From Oscillospiraceae bacterium (GTDB lineage Bacteria > Bacillota > Clostridia > Oscillospirales > Oscillospiraceae): a stretch of 64,000 nt of DNA. The position numbers were made by a program, and so were the translations under genes. Positions 1 to 10,609 of the stretch are shown one piece after another (the stretch's first letter is position 1; each line of letters starts with the position of its first letter). Under the pieces are notes generated by a model, which was not told the DNA's origin, ran no database searches, and saw only the letters and a list, made by a program, of their open reading frames with translations. Location: assembly GCA_015068225.1 (NCBI GenBank), contig SVKX01000004.1, forward strand, positions 1-64,000, written 5' to 3'.

Positions 1-1490
1 ACGATGCGATGCAAATCGTTCTGAGCGATAGCGGAATCACTGTGGACGGAGCTGCGGTTAGCACAGATGTTACCGCTGCGGTCTATACAGCGAATGATAT
101 TGTTTACTATGAATCCGGCAAGGACTTTACTTACGGTGAGGGCGACGAAAAGGATGCCCATTCTTCGGATGAGGCGGCTGCACATACTGTGGTGCATATT
201 ACAAAACCCGGAGTTTATAGCCTGAACGGTAAGCTGTCCCTTGGACAGATCGCAGTAGACTTGGGTGATGAGGCTAAGAAAGACCCTGATGCGGTGGTAA
301 CACTGATTTTGAATGGCGTAGATATCACTTGCGAGGTTGCCCCTGCAGTGATTTTCTACAATGTCTATGAGTGCGGAACTGATGATACCGAGAAGGCATC
401 TAAGGATGTAGATACCTCCGCAGCCGGTGCCAATGTGATCATTGCCGACGGAACAGTCAATACCGTGAACGGCTCCTATGTGGAAAAAATCTATAAGCCG
501 GACTCCGTTGTTCTGAATGACGATAAGACCGAGGTTGAGGATGCGGACAAGCTGCACAAGTACGATGGTGCATTCTATTCCAAGCGGTCTATGAATATCT
601 TTGGCGGCAAGGAAAACACCGGCGTGCTGAACATAAAGGCTAAAAACGAAGGTCTTGACAGCGAAATGCATCTTACCGTCAATGGCGGTGACATTCGCAT
701 CGAGTCCGGTAATGACGGTATCAATACCAACGAAGATGGTGTTTCCGTTACTACTGTCAATGGTGGTAAGCTGACCATTAAGGTCACAGGAGAAACCGGC
801 GAAGGTGATGGTATCGATTCTAACGGCTGGCTGGTGATCAATGGCGGTACAGTGGTTGCTGCAGCTTGCTCCAATAGTGCCGATGCCGGTGTTGACTCCG
901 ATATGGGTATCCACATCAATGGCGGAACAGTAATCGCAACTGGCCATATGCTGGATCAGATTGAGGTTGGCGGACAGAATTATGCTGTGTTTAACTTTGC
1001 GCAAAAGCAGGCCGGCAGCGAAACCGTCACGATGAAGGATCAAAGCGGCAAGGTGATTTTGGAGACGAAACCTGAAAATGCATATTCCATTTTAATTTTC
1101 AGTGGCCCCAATCTGAAAGCGGGAAACTACACGCTTTGGAGCAACGAAAAACAGCTTGCAGGTAGTTCCGGTGGTATGATGGGTGGTCCCGGAATGGGAT
1201 CTGGCGGAATGAATCGACCGGAACATCCAGACAATATGCAGCCGCCTGCGGATGGAGGGCAACCGCCTGAAGGCGGCAATCCTTCGGAAGAATTTATACC
1301 ACCACAGGGTGGAACTCCTCCTGAAGGATTTAACCCTCCGGAAGGTGGCAACCGTCCTGAAATGCCGGAAGGAAACAGACCCGGTAATGCAGGGGGAAAT
1401 AATATGGGCGCGCAAGAGATGACGACTGATTTTGTTATCCGTGACGGTGGAAATATGTTCAGCGGCATATCACAAAGCGGTGAACAATAA
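1..1490 (+). CDS. Carbohydrate-binding domain protein (Cthe_2159/DUF4353-like), 5' partial
   Basis: The reading frame is open back to the window edge, so the true start lies outside; the first ATG in view is at 9. Residues about 120-330 carry repeated NGG turns (VNGGDIRIESGNDGINTNED, VINGGTVVAA, HINGGTVIATG), as in the right-handed beta-helix carbohydrate-binding family typified by Cthe_2159. A calcium-dependent, pectin-like ligand is known for that family and is only inferred here. From about residue 385 the chain becomes Gly/Met-rich, then a tail of degenerate PPEGG/PPQGG/PEGN units, probably an extracellular or wall-spanning linker. The last 25 residues are not repetitive. No sortase motif is visible. 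The upstream domains cannot be judged. Confidence 0.75.
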   Translation, partial: DAMQIVLSDSGITVDGAAVSTDVTAAVYTANDIVYYESGKDFTYGEGDEKDAHSSDEAAAHTVVHITKPGVYSLNGKLSLGQIAVDLGDEAKKDPDAVVTLILNGVDITCEVAPAVIFYNVYECGTDDTEKASKDVDTSAAGANVIIADGTVNTVNGSYVEKIYKPDSVVLNDDKTEVEDADKLHKYDGAFYSKRSMNIFGGKENTGVLNIKAKNEGLDSEMHLTVNGGDIRIESGNDGINTNEDGVSVTTVNGGKLTIKVTGETGEGDGIDSNGWLVINGGTVVAAACSNSADAGVDSDMGIHINGGTVIATGHMLDQIEVGGQNYAVFNFAQKQAGSETVTMKDQSGKVILETKPENAYSILIFSGPNLKAGNYTLWSNEKQLAGSSGGMMGGPGMGSGGMNRPEHPDNMQPPADGGQPPEGGNPSEEFIPPQGGTPPEGFNPPEGGNRPEMPEGNRPGNAGGNNMGAQEMTTDFVIRDGGNMFSGISQSGEQ

Positions 1491-1552
1491 GAAATGGTTT
1501 TTTGTAGATTTCGGCCTACCTCGATAAATACTTTCTAATTACGACAAAAAAC

Positions 1553-1697
1553 ACTGCGTCCTAAGTTGACACAAGCAGAAGGCTTCATCCTTGGCGTTGG
1601 GGCGAAAATGTTCACCATCGCAGGGCCTGTCATTGTTTATGGTATCAGCGCCAGCGTGGTATATGGGCTGATTTACTGGACAACCACATTGTTTTGA
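1553..1697 (+). repeat. Degenerate repeat, copy A, encoding a short hydrophobic peptide
   Basis: This stretch matches a second copy at 6296-6425 over almost its whole length. The first 27 bases (ACTGCGTCYTAAGTTGACAC followed by AAGCAGA) differ at one position, and the rest is diverged but alignable. It contains an open frame from ATG 1608 to TGA 1697 encoding 28 residues with the core GPVIVYGISASVVYGLIYW. The frame also stays open back to a TTG at 1566. There is no convincing ribosome site, so expression is doubtful. The function is unrecognised. Confidence 0.6.
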
Positions 1698-1778
1698 TTG
1701 CAGAGACACCCCCTCTGGGGTGTCCGGCGAAAAAACACAAGGGGCAAACAAAATGAGACATGATAAGGAGGTAATGTT

Positions 1779-2273
1779 ATGAAAAAACTAATCGCAATCT
1801 TTTTGGCTATGGTGCTGATGTTGTGCGCTGTGGGCTGCCAAAGCCCCATAAACTCTGAGAGTGACACGAATTCCGAAGGTATCACGAATTCTGAAGACAC
1901 CTCAAATTCTGAGAGCAACATGAATTTTGAGATTGACGAGAATTTAGAGAGTGACATTATAAAAGCATATATTGCGTATTTAGGTCCTGCTTGGGATCTT
2001 TCTGAAGATGAATTATCAATTGATTCCTACGGTACATATAGTGACTGTACTGTGGGCTACATTAACGGACCGTTTGTATATTTAGCGGTGATTAGCGCGG
2101 AAAAGGTTGGGCCGTACATTTTCAGTTATGGCAACAGTCAAAAGATGTTAGCTTACAAAGATGGCCAGTTTAAATCCATGACAGAAGCCTATAAACTGGA
2201 CTGGCTGGACAAGGATGCTGTTGCCCAGATCTTTGAGAAGCACAAGCATGCGCATCCCTTTTTATACGACTAA
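1779..2273 (+). CDS. Small lipoprotein of unknown function
   Basis: A strong ribosome site (AAGGAGG) precedes ATG 1779. The 164-residue product starts with a lysine-led hydrophobic signal peptide ending in the lipobox CAVGC near residue 20, so it should be lipid-anchored outside the membrane. It is followed by a Ser/Asn/Glu-rich low-complexity linker built from degenerate NSES/NSEG/NSED units (residues 25-50). The C-terminal 110 residues look folded (YGTYSDCTVGYINGPFVYLA), but I do not recognise the family. A perfect stem terminator follows at 2373-2405. It sits between two repeat copies, next to the AT-rich lacZ island. Confidence 0.8.
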   Translation: MKKLIAIFLAMVLMLCAVGCQSPINSESDTNSEGITNSEDTSNSESNMNFEIDENLESDIIKAYIAYLGPAWDLSEDELSIDSYGTYSDCTVGYINGPFVYLAVISAEKVGPYIFSYGNSQKMLAYKDGQFKSMTEAYKLDWLDKDAVAQIFEKHKHAHPFLYD

Positions 2274-2299
2274 ATGAGCAGAGGAAGCAAAGCCCATAG

Positions 2300-2377
2300 G
2301 GACCTGTAATTGTGTACGGCACAGTGGCGAGTGTGGTGTATGGGGTTGTGTATTGGATTTGTCAAATGCTGAAATGA
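2300..2377 (+). repeat. Degenerate repeat, copy B (3' part only)
   Basis: In one frame this stretch reads GPVIVYGTVASVVYGVVYW, the same core as copies A and C. A TAG stop lies just before the glycine, and the conserved 5' block of the other copies is missing. Its own stop codon forms part of the terminator stem that follows. It is therefore a fragment, not a gene. Confidence 0.5.
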
Positions 2378-2405
2378 GCAGCCAAAGATGGCTGCTCATT
2401 TTTTA
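2373..2405 (+). terminator. Intrinsic terminator after the small lipoprotein gene
   Basis: AATGAGCAGCC pairs perfectly with GGCTGCTCATT around a 6-base loop and is followed by TTTTT. It faces the 3' end of the convergent lacZ gene and may serve both directions. Confidence 0.8.
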
Positions 2406-2440
2406 TATCTGTGTAATCTAGCCTTTTTAACTTACTCGCG

Positions 2441-5353
<2,913 letters not shown>

Positions 5354-5354
5354 C

Positions 5355-5374
5355 TATAATATAAATATATTATA
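5355..5374. promoter_or_regulatory. Perfect palindrome between lacZ and the AraC gene
   Basis: TATAATATA and its exact inverted copy are separated by two bases. The palindrome lies in the 142-base gap between the divergent genes and includes TATAAT-like elements on both strands. It could be a regulator site or simply overlapping -10 elements. Confidence 0.4.
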
Positions 5375-5438
5375 CAGAAAGCTGCTCTTCAAGGTAAAAA
5401 TATTGCAGAGAATATAATTATATTTAAACGGTGGTTTT

Positions 5439-6245
5439 ATGAAAACAAAAATATATAACAAAGGACAGATGTCATTTTTTCCGCTGTATCTTACAACGAT
5501 TGGGAATAGATGTAAACAGTCCCGAATAAAAAGAATCAATGGGTACGAAAGGCATCAAATTTTCCTGGTGAGTTCTGGGAGCGGCGTTTTAAATATTCAA
5601 GGACAACAATATATTATCAACAAAAACGATTTATTTTATATTGCCGCCCATATCCCCCACGAATACTACGGGGTTGATGATTTTTTTGAAACGACCTATA
5701 TCTCATTTTGCGGGGATGGTTTTGAAAAGATTCAACAATATTATGAGCTTGGGGTTTTTGGTGTATATAAAAACAAAAACAGTGGATCGTTCAAGTCCAC
5801 TGTTGAGAATCTGCATGAGATCGTGGATACCATCCATGAAACATCAACACTGTGTGCATTGACCTTTTCCGCCGTCATCTCATATTTTGATGAAGCCTGC
5901 AAAAAAGGATACTCACCTATAGAGAAAGTATATAATTATCTTGAAGAAAACTACTCAAAAATGATTACCTTAGAAGACGTTTTAACCGTTTATCCTTATT
6001 CAAAAACGAAGCTGTGCTGTGATTTTAAGAAAAAATATAAAATAACCATATTTGAAATGCTGACAAGAATTCGGCTCAGCCATGCGCGGAATATGATCAA
6101 CTCAAATCCGCATATAAAATTAAAAAGTATTGCTTTATCTTGCGGTTTTAATGACATAAGCTACTTTTGTAAGATGTATAAACGATTGTATAACTGCAGC
6201 CCTAAATCTGAAATTAATTTATCTGAAAACTTCGGAGACACTTAA
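5439..6245 (+). CDS. AraC-family transcriptional regulator
   Basis: The product has 268 residues. The N-terminal half contains a cupin-like sugar-sensing region (HQIFLVSSGSGVLNIQGQQY, then HIPHEYYG). The C-terminal 100 residues form two helix-turn-helix units ending in the AraC signature (LKSIALSCGFNDISYFCKMY, then KRLYNCSP). The gene is divergent from lacZ with a palindrome in the shared gap, so the likely job is control of lacZ in response to a sugar; this is inference from context. The start ATG 5439 has a GGTGG ribosome site. Like lacZ it is AT-rich, and a repeat copy follows 50 bases downstream. Confidence 0.9.
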   Translation: MKTKIYNKGQMSFFPLYLTTIGNRCKQSRIKRINGYERHQIFLVSSGSGVLNIQGQQYIINKNDLFYIAAHIPHEYYGVDDFFETTYISFCGDGFEKIQQYYELGVFGVYKNKNSGSFKSTVENLHEIVDTIHETSTLCALTFSAVISYFDEACKKGYSPIEKVYNYLEENYSKMITLEDVLTVYPYSKTKLCCDFKKKYKITIFEMLTRIRLSHARNMINSNPHIKLKSIALSCGFNDISYFCKMYKRLYNCSPKSEINLSENFGDT

Positions 6246-6650
6246 TTTTGAGAGAGAAACACCGCCGATTTAATGTATATATTTTTGCAAAAATTACTGC
6301 GTCTTAAGTTGACACAAGCAGAGGGGGTTATCTTGGACGTTATTCACAATAGTAGGCCCAGTGATCGTGTATGGGGTATCTGCGAACATAGTTTATGGCT
6401 TGATCTATTAGATAACCACATGATTTAATAAAAAAGGTCTGACCTTTTCATTTTTATTTCTTTTAAAATTCAATAAAAGCAAAGGTAGAGGTGCTGATTA
6501 ACAATACCTCTACCCATTTTATTTGCGATAATGCCGAAATGCGACAGCCCCATTTTGAATTTGTATCTACAAATGCAGTGCTTGTCAGGAAAATTGACAA
6601 GTGAATTAACAGCTAAGAGATATAAAGAACCGGCAAGAGAGGGGGTGTTA
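6246..6650. other. 405-base gap: repeat copy C, hairpins, no clear gene
   Basis: The gap begins with repeat copy C (6296-6425). It then holds a small AAAAGGTC/GACCTTTT hairpin (6431-6448), a longer stem GGTAGAGGT/ACCTCTACC (about 6484-6514) that may terminate the AraC transcript, and an inverted repeat CTTGTCA/TGACAAG (6581-6601). A 56-codon frame at 6531-6701 overlaps gpsA and is not convincing as a gene. Confidence 0.5.
6296..6425 (+). repeat. Degenerate repeat, copy C (pseudogenised)
   Basis: It shares the 5' block of copy A with one mismatch in 27 bases, then diverges. In one frame it reads GPVIVYGVSANIVYGLIY, but the TGG of copy A is a TAG stop here and the upstream part is out of frame. 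With copy A it brackets the lipoprotein, lacZ and AraC genes in direct orientation. Confidence 0.6.
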
Positions 6651-7679
6651 TCAAATGTGATTGAATGCAGAACTTCTCAATTCGGATTTCAGTTCCCTTG
6701 ACATCAGTCTTTGAATAGCCGTAGAAACTTCCACTCTGCCGTTACATACTGCATCGACTGTTTCAACAATCGGCATTTCCACGTTATATTTTTGAGCTAA
6801 TCTAATGGCGGCGGGTAAAGCATTGATGCCCTCAACAACCATACCAACCTGCTTGATCGCTTTATCGACCGCAACACCTTGTCCTATCAGCATACCGCAA
6901 CGATTGTTACGGCTGTGCATGCTGGTTGCGGTAACGATCAGATCTCCGATGCCTGCCAGGCCTCCGAATGTTTGCTCTCTGCATCCCATAGCGGTACCTA
7001 AACGGGAAATCTCAGCAATTCCACGCGTAATAAGCGCGGCTTTTGCATTATCTCCGCAACCGAGTCCGGTTGCAATGCCGGAAGCCAATGCAATAATGTT
7101 CTTTAATGCACCGCACAACTCTACTCCGCGAACGTCATCGTTGGTATATACTCGCATACAGCCAACAGTAAACACCTTTTGAACCGTTGCTGCCGCCTCA
7201 GCATCGTTACTTGCCGATGTGATAGCAGTAGGAAGATCCTTAACTACTTCTTCTGCATGGGTCGGACCTGACAGAGCAACTAACTTTACCGTAGGGTTTC
7301 TAAGCTCGTCTGCAATAATCTCTGTCATCGTATAGAGTGTTTCCGCTTCAATCCCCTTGGCGACATCTACGATTATCTGTCCGTCCACTATATAAGGTGC
7401 CGCCTTTCTTGCCGTTGATCTAACAAAGGGCGACGGAACAGCAAATACTAATATATCCATACCGGAACAAGCTTCTCGGATATCCTTTGTATATACGATT
7501 TGCTTCGGTAAATCCACATCGAAAAAGTTCGGATGCCTTCCAGTTGCTAAAAGATTATCTATCTCCGTTTCAATAGCAGACCAAACGGTTACTGAGTTTC
7601 CTGCATTGCACAGCATTCTTGCAAGAGCAACGCCCCATGTGCCTGCGCCCAAGACGCCAATATTCATTATATTTTGCAT
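6651..7679 (-). CDS. gpsA: NAD(P)-dependent glycerol-3-phosphate dehydrogenase
   Basis: The enzyme reduces dihydroxyacetone phosphate to sn-glycerol-3-phosphate, the backbone for phospholipid synthesis. The N-terminal Rossmann motif is GVLGAGTWGVALA. Conserved family stretches are VAKGIE, ALSGPTHAEEV and the C-terminal catalytic-domain segment CGALKNIIALASGIATGLG, and the length (342 residues) is normal. I chose ATG 7679 because GGAGG lies 9 bases upstream; a TTG at 7697 would put the ribosome site inside the gene. It is monocistronic in this window, with a good promoter at 7739-7767. Confidence 0.96.
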   Translation of the reverse strand: MQNIMNIGVLGAGTWGVALARMLCNAGNSVTVWSAIETEIDNLLATGRHPNFFDVDLPKQIVYTKDIREACSGMDILVFAVPSPFVRSTARKAAPYIVDGQIIVDVAKGIEAETLYTMTEIIADELRNPTVKLVALSGPTHAEEVVKDLPTAITSASNDAEAAATVQKVFTVGCMRVYTNDDVRGVELCGALKNIIALASGIATGLGCGDNAKAALITRGIAEISRLGTAMGCREQTFGGLAGIGDLIVTATSMHSRNNRCGMLIGQGVAVDKAIKQVGMVVEGINALPAAIRLAQKYNVEMPIVETVDAVCNGRVEVSTAIQRLMSRELKSELRSSAFNHI

Positions 7680-7738
7680 TGCTTTATCCTCCGTCAATTT
7701 TTTATCACAGTTTATCGAACCAATAGGGCTACCTTGCT

Positions 7739-7767
7739 ATTATAGCACTAAAACCACAGAAAACCAA
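7739..7767 (-). promoter_or_regulatory. Sigma-A promoter for gpsA overlapped by an inverted repeat
   Basis: On the minus strand TTGGTT is followed after 17 bases by TATAAT, with TGC just before it (extended -10). An inverted repeat AACCACAG/CTGTGGTT (7752-7776) covers the spacer and the -35 box, a position suited to an operator. Confidence 0.6.
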
Positions 7768-7838
7768 TCTGTGGTTACTGTATTTTTGAGCCAACAGAGA
7801 GGCCTGTTTTTTTGTCGATAGGTAATATATTCTCAAAC

Positions 7839-7870
7839 TGGCCTTTAGGATACAGTCCTATTGGCCAGAC
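7839..7870 (-). terminator. Putative hairpin after the Thr-rich lipoprotein gene
   Basis: CTGGCC/GGCCAG enclose AGGA/TCCT, giving a two-part stem. On the minus strand it lies 11 bases past the stop codon at 7881 and is followed by only a short T run, so termination would be weak. Confidence 0.4.
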
Positions 7871-7880
7871 CTTTTTGTGC

Positions 7881-8489
7881 TTAGTGACACCGTTTACAGG
7901 GGGTGAAGCCCATAGACTCTGCTTGGGATAACGTAACGTGGTCCGGATCGATCATATTGCTGCATCCTGCGTGGGTGTGGTATTTTTTGCCGCCTTTTGT
8001 AGGAATCCATACCATGGTTTCCTGATTAAAATTAGGATCATTCTCACCACAATATGAACATTTTCCATCGGAAAAGCTGTGGTCGGCGGTTGTTCCGCTG
8101 GTCGCTCCGCATTCCGTACAGGTTTGGGGTTCAGAACAGGTTGCATCTTTCCATTCATGCCCATTCGCTTCGCCCTCGGTTGCTCCGCAGGAACAGGTTT
8201 TAGGAGAAGTACAGGTTGCAGAGCTGAAACTATGTACATGAGGGGGCTGGGTCACAGGAGCAGTTGTGACCTCGGTGGCAGGAATTGTGGCAGGTACCGT
8301 TGCAGGTGCTGAGGTTGGAACAGTAGATGGTGCGGTGGTAAAAGCGGTTGATGCTGCAGTTGCCGCAGTGCTGCCAGATGTGTCAGGATTGCTGGAAACT
8401 ATGATGCTGCTATTGCTGCTGCCACAGGCGCACAGCGACAGTATAAGCAAAAGAACAATGATGATGGATAAAGTTCTTTTTATAGTCAT
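7881..8489 (-). CDS. Secreted Thr/Ala/Pro-rich lipoprotein with cysteine-pair repeats
   Basis: The signal peptide ends in a lipobox (LSLCAC) near residue 22, so the protein should be lipid-anchored outside the cell. Residues 35-85 are a Thr/Ala/Pro/Val linker. Two or three short units of the type CxxPxTCxxCGAT-(G)x-H follow (residues about 90-145), as in bacterial secreted repeats that tie loops with cysteine or metal. The C-terminal 45 residues (VWIPTKGGKKYHTHAGC then CKRCH) match a small His/Cys module found at the end of many clostridial exported proteins, probably metal-binding. The function is unknown. It has 202 residues; the next minus-strand gene upstream is rhaM, 49 bases away. Confidence 0.8.
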   Translation of the reverse strand: MTIKRTLSIIIVLLLILSLCACGSSNSSIIVSSNPDTSGSTAATAASTAFTTAPSTVPTSAPATVPATIPATEVTTAPVTQPPHVHSFSSATCTSPKTCSCGATEGEANGHEWKDATCSEPQTCTECGATSGTTADHSFSDGKCSYCGENDPNFNQETMVWIPTKGGKKYHTHAGCSNMIDPDHVTLSQAESMGFTPCKRCH

Positions 8490-8538
8490 AATGGAGCTCT
8501 CTTTCTGCTATGCAATGGGGTATGCGGGAAAATACCTT

Positions 8539-8856
8539 TCAATCAAAGGAGAACACTTGCTGCAGCAGTGGTTGGGCGCCGGTGACGGGATCTTTTTCCA
8601 TAATAAGGATGTCAGACATATAAGCATCCCAGCGCTTTACAATGGGGCTTTCGTTCTGCGTCTTTGCCGCAAAATCCACGCCCTTGCGGCATTCGTAATA
8701 ACCGAACAGCTCGTTACCTACATTCCAGATGGTGTAATTACAAATTCCGGCTTCCCGGAGCAGCTGCTTCATGTCTTCCGGAAGATTGTCGTGGCGGCGG
8801 ATATACTCATCCATGCAGCCCTCTTTAACCGTGGCTTTCCATGCGTATTTTTCCAT
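8539..8856 (-). CDS. rhaM: L-rhamnose mutarotase
   Basis: This 105-residue protein matches the RhaM/RhaU (DUF718) family in length and motifs: YAWKATVKEGCMDEYIRRHD near the N-terminus, IWNVGNELFGYYEC in the middle, and a WDAYMSDI segment toward the end. The family interconverts the alpha and beta anomers of L-rhamnose in the cytoplasm. The ribosome site AAGGAG precedes ATG 8856. It stands apart from rhamnose isomerase or kinase genes, which are not in this window, but lies near the sugar-acid genes at 10.6-14.3 kb. Confidence 0.92.
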   Translation of the reverse strand: MEKYAWKATVKEGCMDEYIRRHDNLPEDMKQLLREAGICNYTIWNVGNELFGYYECRKGVDFAAKTQNESPIVKRWDAYMSDILIMEKDPVTGAQPLLQQVFSFD

Positions 8857-8962
8857 AGCGACAGCTCCTTTTTAGCGTGTTGATGCGATTATAGCATGTG
8901 AAAAAGGAAATGTAAATCCTATTTGGCAATTTGGCATAAGGGTTCTTATTCTCTATGACAGC

Positions 8963-8990
8963 AAAAAACCCGCCGTATGGCGGGTTTTTT
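8963..8990 (-). terminator. Intrinsic terminator between the zinc-ribbon gene and rhaM
   Basis: AAAAAACCCGCC/GGCGGGTTTTTT form a perfect stem with a short loop, directly after the minus-strand gene ending at 9003. Confidence 0.85.
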
Positions 8991-9002
8991 TGTATAAACA
9001 TT

Positions 9003-9449
9003 TTAGAATGCGGCGACAGAAGCCAGAGCGGCAAAGATGATCCAGAACAGCCACAGACCGAGACCGACAGCACCACAGGCGATACCTGCAGTGGCCATAC
9101 CACCCTGGAAACCTTTGGACTTGGCGACAGCGCCGAAAATAATGCCAAGAAGACCGGTGATGAAGGGGAATACGCACACCAGAGAGACGATGCCGCACAC
9201 CATGCCGGCAATAGCAAAGCCTTTGCCGGACTGAGCAACAGGCTGCACAGGAGCAGCATTCTGAACCGGAGCCTGATAAGGAGCGCTGTAAACCGGAGTG
9301 GGGTTCTGGACAGGAGCGGTGTAGGTATCTGCCGGATTCGTATATGTATCAGCGGCAGGCTCTACCACAGGAGCGCTCAGGGCTGCACCGCAGGAGGCGC
9401 AGAATTTTGCTTCGGCTTCGTTAGTGAAACCACATTTTGTACAAACCAT
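9003..9449 (-). CDS. Zinc-ribbon membrane protein with DUF4190-like tail
   Basis: Residues 1-22 are a rubredoxin-like zinc ribbon (CTKCGFTNEAEAKFCASCG). A Pro/Ala/Val/Thr-rich linker follows, then two hydrophobic segments from about residue 78 to the end (GFAIAGMVCGIVSLVC and GMATAGIACGAVGLGLWLFW) typical of DUF4190 proteins. This suggests a small integral membrane protein with a cytoplasmic metal-binding head. I chose ATG 9449, which has GAGGG 8 bases upstream; an earlier ATG at 9503 lacks a ribosome site. It is last in the likely run glycosidase-deacetylase-DUF2752-this gene. Confidence 0.85.
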   Translation of the reverse strand: MVCTKCGFTNEAEAKFCASCGAALSAPVVEPAADTYTNPADTYTAPVQNPTPVYSAPYQAPVQNAAPVQPVAQSGKGFAIAGMVCGIVSLVCVFPFITGLLGIIFGAVAKSKGFQGGMATAGIACGAVGLGLWLFWIIFAALASVAAF

Positions 9450-9512
9450 AAGAAATACCCTCTTTCTTTTTTCTTCTTTCCTGTTTAAGCATACCCTATG
9501 CATGTTGTTTTG

Positions 9513-9878
9513 TCAAGAAAAGTTTCGCACGAGCCCGAAAATCGTCAAAGCAGTTACAGAAACCCATAGAGAGGAATACAAAAAACGCCTGCTCTGGACA
9601 AATTTTACTTTTTCAGTAAAGCATAAAATTGCGATAGTATTCCACAGGATCAGCAGTATAAAAACCACCGGATTGTAGGAAAATGCTCCGGCAATATCCA
9701 ATCTTGCCAAAGCCAGAAACATCCGGGAAATACCGCAGCCAGGGCACTGAAGCCCTGTGGTAGCAAGGGAGAAACAGGGAATATAGATGCCTGTGGTCAG
9801 CGACCAGATCAGATAGGGAATGCACACCGCCAGTACGGCGGCGTAGATCTTGAGAATTCTTTTTCTCATAGGCAGCAT
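9513..9878 (-). CDS. DUF2752 family small membrane protein
   Basis: The 121-residue protein has three predicted membrane helices and the family signature LQCPGCGISRM near residue 43, as in DUF2752 proteins. The molecular role of that family is not established. Its neighbour downstream is a DUF4190-like zinc-ribbon protein, a pairing seen in other Firmicutes. It starts 4 bases after the deacetylase stop codon, so translation is probably coupled; the start could also be the ATG at 9869. Confidence 0.85.
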   Translation of the reverse strand: MLPMRKRILKIYAAVLAVCIPYLIWSLTTGIYIPCFSLATTGLQCPGCGISRMFLALARLDIAGAFSYNPVVFILLILWNTIAILCFTEKVKFVQSRRFLYSSLWVSVTALTIFGLVRNFS

Positions 9879-9881
9879 GCT

Positions 9882-10586
9882 TTACAGCAGAACCTCGGCA
9901 TTGGTTCCGTAGAAGATATCATCCCGGTTGCTGATCAGCTTGAAGAATTCTTCCAGCTTGATCCAGCAATCCGGACGGAAGTCCATTTCGTAGGCATGTC
10001 CCCAGATATAAAAGATCTGAGGCTTGTCTGCATCCAGCTCTACAAACTTCCGGCCCAGCTCCATCATCCGGTCAAAATTCATATGATAGGCATTGGGGGC
10101 AAATTGGTGCAGATCGATCTGACGGTCAAAGCTGTCGGTGAGTTCGACTGTGCGGGCGTACTTCACGCCGGTATTGGCCTCAATGATCCGGGCTTCCCGG
10201 CCGTCAGGACTAATTGTTCCGAAGGGATATGCCATGCCGACCACCTCGTAGCCTGCAAGCTCGGAAAGGCGAAGCCGGTCATCTTCCACTTCGTGAATGA
10301 TTCCTTTTTCATCCAACTCCCGCAGATCCGGATGGGTCAGGGTATGTACGGCGATCTCATGACCTTCATACACATACCGCACATCATCCGGATGGATCTT
10401 ATAGTGAGCAATACGCTGATTCTCACGAATCAAGATGTTATTTGTGCCCAAAAGTTGGGAATTCAGATTGAAGGTGCATTTGAGATTATACCGGTTCAGA
10501 AGTTCAATGAGCCGGATGTCCTGAGAAACGCCATCATCATAGCTGAATGTAATGGCTTTGCGTTTGTTCTGGTCTTTAAAATACAT
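9882..10586 (-). CDS. Polysaccharide deacetylase family protein (NodB fold)
   Basis: The 234-residue protein shows carbohydrate esterase family 4-type motifs: TFSYDDGVSQD (metal-binding Asp pair), HTLTHPDL (His pair) and AYPFG. There is no signal peptide, so it acts in the cytoplasm or its substrate is soluble. It follows the glycosidase at 10610 by 23 bases with a GGAGG ribosome site at a good distance, so the two are probably one operon. The substrate is unknown; N- or O-acetylated sugars released by the glycosidase are a plausible guess. Confidence 0.88.
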   Translation of the reverse strand: MYFKDQNKRKAITFSYDDGVSQDIRLIELLNRYNLKCTFNLNSQLLGTNNILIRENQRIAHYKIHPDDVRYVYEGHEIAVHTLTHPDLRELDEKGIIHEVEDDRLRLSELAGYEVVGMAYPFGTISPDGREARIIEANTGVKYARTVELTDSFDRQIDLHQFAPNAYHMNFDRMMELGRKFVELDADKPQIFYIWGHAYEMDFRPDCWIKLEEFFKLISNRDDIFYGTNAEVLL

Positions 10587-10609
10587 AGGTTATTCCTCCA
10601 AGAAGTTTT

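Noticed and set aside
1180-1440. Repeat array as a CRISPR
   Set aside because: The repeats are in-frame PPEGG codons inside a gene, not regularly spaced palindromic repeats with spacers.
6531-6701. 56-codon frame in the gap before gpsA, starting MPKCDSPILNLYLQMQCLSG
   Set aside because: No ribosome site, it overlaps the gpsA coding end on the other strand, and no family is recognised. It may be a decayed fragment.
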